In this document: positions 11,266-23,200 of the stretch, in pieces
Numbering within the stretch: the stretch's first letter is position 1
How the letters are laid out: each line of letters opens with the position of its first letter
Source: Siphonodentalium dalli
Lineage: Eukaryota; Mollusca; Scaphopoda; Gadilida; Siphonodentaliidae
Reading direction: 5' to 3'
Assembly (NCBI GenBank): GCA_032622095.1
Contig: CP136065.1
Coordinates: forward strand, 242,275,530 to 242,339,529
Length of the DNA: 64,000 nt
The notes under the pieces: generated by a model
What the model saw: the letters and a program-made list of their open reading frames with translations, nothing else
What the model was told of the DNA's origin: nothing
Databases searched by the model: none
Made by a program: the position numbers and the translations under genes

Positions 11266-14200
11266 CTGAAAAAGAATGCAACCAGACAAACAGTTCGACG
11301 TGTTCAGTTGTTAAGGGATGGGGACACAACACATGGTTGTGTTCGTGTAGGTGCCACGGCAATAGGACGTCTTACAACGTCGTTATTGAGTAGCAATGAA
11401 CGCATATATTCTTCGTCATACTGTCGTCATATGGATGATTAATATAACAAATATTGCAGTCTTAGTGGAAGTTGGATCTAGTCCAATGTGTCTCAAATCT
11501 ATCTGGGCAGTATGCAGATACTATACAATGTTTATAGACTTAGAGAATCACAAATCTAAACTTCAAAAGCATTTGTAAATTTAAAGCATTTAAAGAAGGT
11601 AGAATTTTGGTTAAAATATCGTGGCTCTACAGAGTTAAAGTGGTAAAGAATTTCACAGGACACAAGTTAATGAAGGAGAACGAATCTGAGTTTAAGCTAT
11701 ATCTCAACGAAAATACAGATGGAAAGTATCCAAAGAGTCCAATAGACCACACACAAATATAAACTGGGTTTTTACAGTAGGATATACATTCACTTTAAAG
11801 AATAGTTTGATATTCCAAAGATTTATAGACGTGAATAAACAAAATTGAGAGTTAGTGCCCATAGACTATGCATTGAAACCGGCCGATTTGGTGGAAAAGA
11901 TAGAACGAAAAGAGTTCGTTACAGTTTTATAGATAAAGTTGAAGACGAACTGCACTGCCAATTTAAATCCCCATTATATGATCACCTGAGGATTAAGTAT
12001 GGTGTATGTTAGTGACTGAAACAAAAGTGTACATGAACTCCCAAATCCACCAATACCGAGAAAGCCCAAGTGCTTATGCAGATTTATTAAATAGGCATAC
12101 GAGTTTGTAGACACATTGACATAACTACAATGGCAACAGCGATATATGCTGCCATGATCATGCTAACACCAGCTAATAATACAGTGAGCCATATTAATAC
12201 TGTCATTTATAAACACTGATATACTCACTTGTTTTTGTGTCACACATATCGCCCTCCCATCCGTCCGCACAGCCCCGTAGACAGCCTCGTTTGTACTGAT
12301 GGCAGCCTCCATTGACACAGTTCCCATCACATGTCGAGGAACATTTATCGTCATAGTAACCATCGACGCAGCCGTGAACACATTTCCCGGTAGACTGATC
12401 GCACGACGATGACGTGTTTCCGCTCTGGCAATTGCTATCACAGATAGCTGTGCATTTATCGCCATAATAATTCAGATTGCATCCGCTACTGCAAACACCG
12501 CCAACGCAAGCATTACCGTAGCAATTATGGCTGCATGTGTTGGAACAAAAGTCCCCGTATCGACCACTCGGACATCCTACGCAAAGTCCAGTCTCTGGCC
12601 TGCACGCACGCACTGAGTTTTGGTCAATGATGCAGTTAGTACTACATGCAGTAGAACATTCTGGACCATAAAATCCAGGTAAGCAGTTTTTACAGTTGCC
12701 ACGTTTGAAACAGGTGCCGCCTTTACAATTCCAACTACAAGCCGTTTCGCAAATCGATCCATAGAAACGGTCTCCTTCACAAAGAGTGCAATCCGAAAGA
12801 GACACGCACGTTTTACAGTTTTCAGGACATTTTACACAGCTACTGGCGATATTGAGGAAATAACCGTCGAAGCACTCATTACATGACGCCAACGTACACT
12901 GTGCGCACTTCGAGAACCTAATACTGCACACACCGGTACAGGCCGCGAGATAGTATCCGGCTTCACACGTACACACGCCATCCACTGGGCAACTACTTCC
13001 AGTGACACAATGTCGATCAGAACAAGTATTGGTACAGTGCTTGTTGTCTGAACTGTAAAGCCCTGATTGACATATTGGGCACTCTCCGGTTCCTCTTTCA
13101 CATCTAGTACAACCACTGACACATGGAGACGTACAGTCCACTCCATACCAGCCATCCTGACACCCGATGTTGTCACATGGCCCATCTGTGGAGGGACATG
13201 CATTCCCATTAACGCAAAACCTGGTCGAACAATTCTTCGAGCAACTCGACGACAGATAATAAAATCCTGCTTTACATGTGAGGCAAGCTCCCGTAGATTG
13301 ATCACATGTTGCGCAATTGGTGGAACAAGGTTGTGTGCAGTCACGTCCGTACCAATCGTCTTGACATCCTGTATTACAGTAACCATCGCGAGATGAGCAT
13401 GCGCTCCCTGGCGCGCAATTTATCCTTTCGCTACATAACATGCTGCAACCAGTAGCCAGATGGTAAAAACCAGTCCGACAGATCTGACACACCCCCGTGT
13501 CCTGATTACATTGTTGACATATACTGAGTGTGCACCCCTTCGCACAGTCGTTCCCAAACCACCCGTCTTGACATGCTGACCCGCATGATCCGTCGATTGG
13601 ACACACCGCGCTGCCATCTGAACAACGACGATCATAACATGACTTATCGCAGTTCGAAGCAGAGTTGTACTTTGAGTTCGAGCACTGATGACAAGTGCCA
13701 GTTATCTGGTCACATCGTTCACAGTAAGGTGAAACGCTCGTGCATCGCAATCGGCAGTCCTGTCCATTCCATCCGTATTGACATCCACCAGTACAGAGTC
13801 CAGTGAATGACCAACAACTACTAGATCCACTGCATTGTCGTTCATTGCACAGACGCGAACATCCACCGGGGTAGGTCGTTCCGTAGTAACCAGTGTTACA
13901 AACTAAAAAAGTGTACAACTCATCAGAGCAGCATAGCTATGGGTAACATATCATTTAGGTATGTATTATCTTTTTCTTGGCAAAATAAATTTCGTGAACA
14001 AAGACATACTTTTATCCCAATGGGTTAGTTACTATAACCTTTCGATAGTTGAAAATGAAATTTATATGTACATTCATTGAGTGCTTCAAATTAATCATTT
14101 TAATATACATGTATTTTGTATACAAAACACAATATACACACTTTAACTTGCGTGATTGTGGTCACAGCGGAGAGGTAAGTGGAGTTACATTTTGCAAATA

Positions 14201-17200
14201 GATATCTTCATTTATTAAATATTTGATTTTGTTTGAGCGCAACAATGATGAGTTGATACAGTGATAAGGAATTAATCGTGATGTTTATGATATGTCATGC
14301 GGAATTTCGCAGCATAAATGCGCTCTGTACCGCGTTAAATCGTATGATAACTGTTTTCAAAGGTTCTGGAAGATGCCGGCTTTTGGAGAAGGCACCTAAG
14401 CGAGTTTGCTGGATGTCATTTTGAAATAGAATATGTGTTCTTTCTACATTCTCAATGACACACTTGATATTCCTTCTTGTTTAAACAGTCGAAGTAGCTT
14501 ATCGCAACATGCTGGTAACTTTCTATTCTGTTCACAATTGTTTGAAGAAACCTGTGGTTACGATAAAAAACTACTTATTGTCAGAATTACGCCGTCCAGA
14601 ACGTATTCGTACATTCTCATGAAACATAAAAAGCATATCGCAAGCAATTCATAATCACTTGTAGTCTGAAATGCTGCGCTAACAATCTTCTATACATGAA
14701 GCAGATGGATGTAACACATTTGTATTAACAACCCCTCCTATGTTGGAGCCTAACAACCCCTCCTATGTTGGAGCCTAACATCCCCTCCTATGTTGGAGTC
14801 TAACGCCCCCTCCTATGTTTGAGCCTAACAACCCCTCCTATGTTGGAGCCAGCATCCCCTCCTATGTTGGAGTCTCACATCCCCTCCTATGTTTGAGCCT
14901 AACAACCCCTCCTTTTGGAGAAGGCACCTAAGCGAGTTTGCTGGATGTCATTTTGAAATAGAATATGTGTTCTTTCTACATTCTCAATGACACACTTGAT
15001 ATTCCTTCTTGTTTAAACAGTCGAAGTAGCTTATCGCAACATGCTGGTAACTTTCTATTCTGTTCACAATTGTTTGCAGAAACCTGTGGTTACGATACAG
15101 AGTGAATACATTTTTGCATCTCAAATCATCGCGTAGTACAGAGGAATGATTGAATAATACAGCGCACAATCATGCCATTCTTATTCGAGTTTGGATGCGT
15201 ATGATTCACGGAAGCGAAGAAATCAGTCGAGAAACAGTGTCGAAAGCGAGACGAACTCACGTATAGGTTGCAAATCGTGGAAATAACAGTGGATACAAAT
15301 AATGGAACATGTTATAGATTAATGAAGGCTCAAGTGAATATTTCCATATATACACTAGTCAACGATGTGAGTACATACAATTTCCGTGGACGTTAGATGC
15401 AACACATCGGGATATAACTAGTATGCATCTGTGGGAATTCATAATTTTAAATGTTGGGGGACTGCACTTGCCATTGTAACAAGATATCAAAGTAAACTAT
15501 CAAAGTAAAATTTAAATTTTAAAAGTAGTGAAATATTTAGGTTCTAAGATCCGTGTTATATAATGATTGGTAAATTTATATAATTGTGGTCTGATCTAGA
15601 TGCACCTTATAAAATACGTTCCTAATTTTAAATATCACATCATACGGTTATAATTAAGTGACCACATATAGGCTATATGGCCGTCGCACACATTTGTAAA
15701 ATACTCATAATGACCACAGACATATGTGCTTCGAACCACACCAACAGTTTACCAGTTTACTCAGAGCCTTTTTTAAATAAACAGGAAGTACTGTCGTGTG
15801 TGCTATTGCGACTGTATAACAAAGAGATGTCAAACTGAAGAACATTCAACAAACTCAATTAGTTGTTTTCTTTATCCAAACGATGTCCTCTTCAAACTCA
15901 TGTTCTAAAAAACTACTTATTGTCAGAATTACGCCGTCCAGAACGTATTCGTGCATTCTCATGAAACATAAAAAGCATATCGCAAGCAATTCCTAATCAC
16001 TTGTAGTCTGAAATGCTGCGCTAACAATCTTCTATAAATGAAGCAGATGGGTGTAACACATTTGTATTAACAACCCCTCCTATGTTGGAGCCTAACAACC
16101 CCTCCTATGTTGGAGCCTAACATCCCCTCCTATGTTTGAGCCTAACAACCCCTCCTATGTTGGATCCAGCATCCCCTCCTATGTTGGAGTCTCACACCCC
16201 TCCTATGTTTGAGCCTAACAACCCCTCCTTTTGGAGAAGGCACCTAAGCGAGTTTGCTGGATGTCATTTTGAAATAGAATATGTGTTCTTTCTACATTCT
16301 CAATGACACACTTGATATTCCTTCTTGTTTAAACAGTCGAAGTAGCTTATCGCAGCATGCTGGTAACTTTCTATTCTGTTCACAATTGTTTGCAGAAACC
16401 TGTGGTTACGATACAGAGTGAATACTTTTTTGCATCTCAAATCATCGCGTAGTACAGAGGAATGCTAGAATAATACAGCGCACAATCATGTCCATTCTTA
16501 TTCGAGTTTGGATGCGTATGATACACGGAAGCGAAAAAATCAGTCGAGAAACAGTGTCGAATGCGAGAAGAAACAGGAAGTACTGGCGTGTGTGCCATTG
16601 CGAATGTAGAACAAAGAGATGTCAAACTTAAGAACATTCAACAAACTCAATTAGTTGTTTTCTTTATCCAACCGATTTCCTCTTCAAAATCATGTTCTAA
16701 AAAACTACTTATTGTCAGAATTACGCCGTCCAGAACGTATTCGTGCATTCTCATGAAACATAAAAAGCATATCGCAAGCAATTCCTAATCACTTGTAGTC
16801 TGAAATGCTGCGCTAACAATCTTCTATAAATGAAGCAGATGGGTGTAACACATTTGTATAAATGTTATGGTATGCTGTTTGTTTGTGTCTGATGTTTTCG
16901 GGGACACACCACCGACAAACATGCAAACAAAAAAGTATTTGTTACACCCTCCAAATTTAAATAATTTTGTTCTGAAACGACACAAAGCCATGTGTACGTA
17001 TATCGCTCATACAACTGGGATATTATACATTTTAGTCCAAATGACGTTTTAACCCTTTACCCAACAAACCGGCCAAAACCGGCCAAATAAAGCTTCAACA
17101 GCCTAAAATATCTTCGGTCTGTCTCAATAGAACCTTACAAATATGGATATCATTGGAACCGGTTCATTGACCACATTGTGATGGTTACAGTTATGCCCTG

Positions 17201-20200
17201 TGCCAGTTATGACCATAGGTCGCCTCGCATATATAAGAGAATGCATTGGCTTAAAAAAAATCTTTTTTTAACACTTTTTACCATTTTTTCTTACATTCTT
17301 TAACAATTTTATAATTTTTAATGTGTTAAGCCAATGCATTCTCTTATATATGCGAGGCGACCTATGGTCGACTCGCATATATAAGAGAATGCATTGGCAC
17401 AGGGCCCTTCTGTTGGGTAAAGGGTTAATTGAAAAATGAAAATTTAAAGTTTGCTAATATTTGTCTAAAACATACATCATTTGTTTCTCCATGTCAGTGT
17501 GTAATGAGAGTATGCTATGTCAAATTGCATGGACTCCACACTGCTAAATGGAAATTCCAATGAATGGATGTAGTGGACAAATACAGTAGCCACCAGGAGA
17601 TGATAGCTGCACATACTAGCACTAGTATAAGTATCATATTTTACAAACAAACATACATATCCAGTGAGATATCATCTCCCCTGCAAGCTATTACATGAGC
17701 AACCAAATATGTGTTTCGGCTATTTGACTGCATGTAATACATGTTAAGCTGATAATATGAACTCAGGACAGTGAACTCATTCTTTACTTTCGAGTCACGA
17801 CTGGAATTTTGTAGACATGCCCATGACATATCAGTTGATAAGCTGCAATAAGTTGACTGTAGTTGACATTTTTTTTAATTTGATACACAGAGGTGTACCA
17901 AGCATAAGCAAAGTTTCGAATTTGCATGCTGAAGATGTAATGAAATTAATTGACGGATAGTGGATTGGAAAACGAGTAAAAACGTATGTTGTACGGGGCG
18001 TGAACTCAAGCAACTCACTAACTATACGATACAATTAATGAGTAACTGGGATAATTGTGCCTATAATATAACAATTAGTTGATACATTTTCCTGAAAACC
18101 TATACGATCATGTATCGACGAATAGTGTTCTATTTTTGTATATTCCGGCTTATCTTCCATCTGTAATATTGCTTCAATCTCGCTGGGTACTTCGTACTCA
18201 ATATACTGTCCTGGTAATCATAATTCCACGAAACAGAGGATATAAAAATCAACAACATATTTACTTTGTCCTTTTAAAACCCGTAGGGAAAAAATCAAAT
18301 ATGGAAAACAGAGTAACACGAAAGGATGATAAGCAGGCTTATGTCCCCTCGTAAGAAAACATAGAAAAAGCGTCTAAACAAACCGCTAATTTCCCGAAAG
18401 AAGACTCAGCATGCAGCAAGCTTGAGTGTTGCAGGGGAAGCGATGTTGGTGATCGCGATTTCGGGTATTGGCTGCGGACACATGTACCACAGTATCGATG
18501 GCATAGTTGGTGTGGAAATTTGTTATGGTGGAGTTTGGTGACAATTGGTCGTCATATTTAATATCCCATAGCCAGTCATGTTGCCCGCTGGGTTTCTCCA
18601 CAATGAGTCGGCTCGACCAATTAACCCGTTGCGTTTAACCAAGGTTGATCTCTACGCATTACGTTTTGCTAAATTGTATTCGCTATGATATATCAAATTG
18701 CACGATCGGTCATCCAGAATTGTATTTGACCGTGGTCGGGTGGCAATTTCTCATTGACTCACATATCATGAATGTGGCACGTTTGTTATATGATGTCAAT
18801 GCATGCATGTTTATCTACTTGAGTAATAAGACAGTTCCCCAATTGCATATTAATACAGTTCCCCAATTGCGTTTTTTTATTTGCGACGTTTAGTTCTACG
18901 CATAAGGTTTGACTCACTTACAATTGCTGAGAAATTACACGGGCGATTTGTTCTTAGTAGGAACAATCATGGCTGTTGACAGAAATTGGTTATTCATTAA
19001 GTTATCAAGTGGACTTGTTTGTGAACATGCAGAATATAACACTGCGTGTTGAGTAAAGATCAACAGCGACAAGACATTCAAGTAGATACGTCCTTGAGAT
19101 ATCGACCGTCGCTGGTAGAGCTTGGTAGACCCATTGTGCGAATTTGCAGAGGGGGACATGGCTTGCTATGGCATATTAATTATGAAGACCAATTGTCACC
19201 AAACTTCACCCTAATAAATTGTCACACATACTATGCCACCGCTACTGTGGTACGTGTGTCCGCAGCCACTATATTATACTCTGGTATGGTACATGTATAA
19301 AGAGATACCATTATATGTTTTAAGATGATTAGAGACCTTTCGCATTCTGAACGACAGATAATTATTACGAATAGGGTAACACGTCACTAGAATATGTGTT
19401 CTTTATATTCGTTTTGCGCTATACGTTGTTACGATTGCATGTTCGGATATTCATAAAACTCACAGATACATGATATAGTAATACGTTCGTGACCGTTTAT
19501 CAGCTCTACAATGTGGGAGATGGTCCTGATATAATGTCATAAAAGTGTAATCCGCATGTGGCCATAATTTGTATGTATTATAGTAACAATAAAATAACTG
19601 GTCGTCTGAAACAGAATACGCTTACGAAGCTCAAAACGCTAATATATAAACCAACAAGAAAACCAATTTCAGAAATGGTAACTTGCTCAAGATCATATAT
19701 TATGTACCTATGGTTGTAATTATAGAATATAAATATATATTGATTTCAAGAATGACCAACTAATAATTTCGTTAGAACAACTAATCCTTCAAAGTATTAC
19801 AACAACTATATACGGTTTGTCACCGAATGTTTCTCATGCATCTCGCCAGAATTCTCAACTACACCTTTTACCGGACTCGTCCTCCGTGTCGCAGTTCGAC
19901 TTTTAATACGTCCCAAAAATGTACATTTCTATAAATAAAACGCCCATGGCCCACGCATACCAAGAATCAGCGATGTAATATATTATACACGCGGAGCGCG
20001 AAATAACAGCATAATTAAGTACATAATATTTACGACACGCATTCGGTTAATCCCCTTACTGTGAGTAATAAGTACGATTGTCTCGCAAACGGACTCGAAG
20101 TCATCAATTCTGCTGTTTGGACCGTCCGAAAAAATTACGACAACAAATAGCTATTCGTAATAATTACATGTCGTACAAAATGCGAAAGGTGTAAGTTAAG

Positions 20201-23200
20201 TTCCTGGTTGTAACCCAATTCAAAATTATTTAAGTACGCGCTGTACATAGATTACTCACGTCCCAGTATAGTGTGATCATGTATAGTAGCTTTGTGCACC
20301 TATATGTTGACCATTTGTTCTCACCCAATACAAAATGTTATACTATTACTATATTGGGTTAAGATCGTTTTCACCTTAATAAATATTTATCACGGGTTTA
20401 GCTCTGAAACTATATAATGCAGGAGTAGGTCCATTGTTCTATCTGTGTGTACCTACCATAAACTTGTATTTCGTAGAAACTTAGAATTTTGCCTGTGCCA
20501 GGCAAATAGATGACGACATATCTCCCTGCCATCCTGTTCGAACAGCTAATGGAGTACACTGGTATAGACGGGTCAAGGGAGTCCTGGTGACATAGGGTTG
20601 AAGAATTCCAACTTGACTGGACTGACGAGTTCGTGACGTATAATCGGAAACCATAAGAGCGTTCCAGTGGCGAATTAACTGTGGACATAAATAAATTTCC
20701 ATCAACATACATGTGACTAACGCCCAGACAGACATGCACCAATGATAGTGTGTAATTAATTGTTGTTTATGTCGAAGAGTACGTCGACCATGAACTTCCT
20801 GTATTGATTCAGAAGTATAAAATTGTAATGCTGAGTTGGAGAAACTAGTCAACAGAATATTCTATTGCTATACAAATGTTTTCGACACTTGGTTTATTTT
20901 TTTATTTTTTACATGATTATATGCAACTGAACACTTTATCTATGCTATGTGAATGTATCTTGCCCCGGATACGAATTTTATCGGGTCGCCGAGCCCGTGC
21001 GACGCCAGCTTCGCGCATGGGCAGACCAGATGTCATTTATGCAAATCTACGATTCTCGACCGTACGTGTGTGTAGTTCGACCAGGCGGTCGTCAACGTCG
21101 TATTGGCGAGCCCGTGTGGCGCCCGCTTCGCGCATGCGTAGACGAGATCTCGGAAACGGGTGGAGCTGTCGACTTGAAATTTGCTATGCGAATGTATCTT
21201 GCCCCGGATACGAATTTTATCGGGTCGCCGAGCCCGTGCGACGCCAGCTTCGCGCATGGGCAGACCAGATCTCGGAAACGGATGGAGCTATCGACTTGAA
21301 ATTTGGTATGTGAATGTATCTTGCCCCGGATACGAATTTTATCGGGTCGCCGAGCCCGTGCGACTCCAGCTTCGGGCATGCGCAGACCAGATCTCGGAAA
21401 CGGGTAGAGCTATCGACTTGAAATTTGTTTTTTTTAATAGCCCGGACAACGTCGGGCTCATCGGCTAGTCTATTATATATTTTGGGAAATCTGTCTGTCT
21501 GTCTGTCTGTCTGTCTGTGTATGTGTTCGCGATGGACTCGAATTTCGATAAATTTCGATAAAACTGGGTATGTGGGGGTACTTTCGGTCGGGGAGTGGCA
21601 TGGGCCTATTAATTTGCCCGTGCGACGTGACCTTGACCTTCAAATCGGGTCATTTCAAGGTCGAACGCCCGAGTATCACGGGATTTCGATGAAAATTTGT
21701 GTCTGGGGATACTTTCGTATGGGGAGTGTCGTAAGCCTGTTCGTTTGCCAGTGGGACGTGACATTGACCTTGAAATCGGGTCAATTCAATGTCGAATCGC
21801 GAATTTTGATGGGATTTCGACGACATTTTATACGTAGGGTTACTTTTGTCCACTGAGTGTTTTGGACGGGTCAAATCGTGGCCTTGACCTGACCTTGACC
21901 ATCAAAATTATCAATTCGAGGTCAAATCGGGTAAAACCGGATGGATTTCGACGGGTACTTTTGTTGGGTACTTTTGTCCGGGCAATGTTTTGGACGGGTC
22001 AAATCGTGACCCCACCTCACCTTGACCTTCAAAATGGACAATTCAAGGTAAAATCGCGCAATTCGTCGAAAAGCAGAGGGGAAACAGCCCGGACGAAGTC
22101 GGATCCACATCTATTATATATTTTGGAAGATATGTGTGTGTGTGTCTGTCTCTCTGCCTGTGTGTTCGCGATGGACTCGAAAACGACAAAACCGAATTCG
22201 ATGAAACTTGGTATGTGGGGGTAATTTCGGCCCTGGAGTGGCATGGGCCTGTTAATTTGTCCGTGCGACGTGACCTTGACCTTGAAATCGGGTCATTTCA
22301 AGGTCGAACACCCGAGTATCGCGGGATTTCGATGGTAATTAGTGGCTGGGTATACTTTCGTATGGGGAGTGTCTTAAGCCTATTCGTTTGCCCGTGCGAC
22401 GTGACCTTGACCTTGCAATCGGGTCAATTTAAGATTAAATCGAGAATTTTGATGGGATTTCGACGAAAGTTTATACGTGGGGTTACTTTTGTCCACTGAG
22501 TGTTTTGGACGGGTCGGGTCGTGACCCCGACCTGACCTTGACCATCATAATTATCAATTTGAGGTAAAATCGGGTAAAATCGCATGTATTTCCACGGGTA
22601 CTTTTGTCGGGTACTTTTGTCCGGGCAGTGTTTTGGACGGGTCAAATCGTGACCCCACCTGACCTTGACCTTCAAAATGGACAATTCAAGGTCAAATCGA
22701 GCAATTCGCCGAAAAGCAGAGGGGAAACAGCCCGAACCAAATTCAAGGTCAAATCGGGTAAAACCGGATGGATTTCGACGGGTACTTTTGTCGGGTTCTT
22801 TTGTCCGGGCAGTGTTTTGGCGGGTCAAATCGTGACCCCACCTCACCTTGACCTTCAAAATGGACAATTCAAGGTCAAATCGAGCAATTCGCCGAAAAGC
22901 AGAGGGGAAACAGCCCGAACCAAATTCAAGGTCAAATCGGGTAAAACCGGATGGATTTCGACGGGTAGTTTTGTGGGGTACTTTTGTCCGGGAAGTGTTT
23001 TGGACGGGTCAAATCGTGACCCCACCTCACCTTTACCTTCAAAATGGACAATTCAATGTCAAATCGCGCAATTCGCCGAAAAGCAGAGGGGAAACATCCC
23101 GGACGAAGTCGGGTCCACATCTATTATATATTTTGGGAAATCTGTGTGTGTGTCTGTCTGCCTGTGTGTTCGCGATGGACTCGAAAACGGCCGAGCCGAT

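Larger units (their letters stand above)
14379..16860. repeat. intronic segmental duplication, three partial copies
   Basis: Block A (starting TTTTGGAGAAGGCACCTAAG) occurs at 14379, 14912 and 16229. Block B (starting AAACTACTTATTGTCAGAAT) occurs at about 14567, 15907 and 16699. Block C (starting ACAGAGTGAATAC) occurs at 15097 and 16411, and block D (starting AACAGGAAGTACTG) at 15779 and 16571. All lie in the same direction with few differences, giving offsets of about 1.32 kb and 0.79 kb. The high identity means the duplication is recent. Confidence 0.9.
13903..20456 (-). other. gene 1 intron 3
   Basis: A 6.5-kb phase-1 intron between the lectin domain and the EGF exon. It holds the segmental duplication with minisatellites (14379-16860), a piggyBac-like MITE (17049-17428), an inverted duplication (18468-18605 against 19145-19275) and otherwise featureless AT-rich DNA, notably 19300-20400. 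Confidence 0.8.

Noticed and set aside
11037-11393. 118-codon plus ORF overlapping exon 5b
   Set aside because: It is antisense to the membrane exon; threonine/histidine-rich runs (THTITTTITLTLE) mirror the hydrophobic minus-strand codons.
12163-13635. Other-frame minus ORFs (for example 12832-13386, 13420-13635) and plus ORFs within the EGF exon
   Set aside because: Shadows of the cysteine-rich exon 4; they share its repeats but have no domain of their own.
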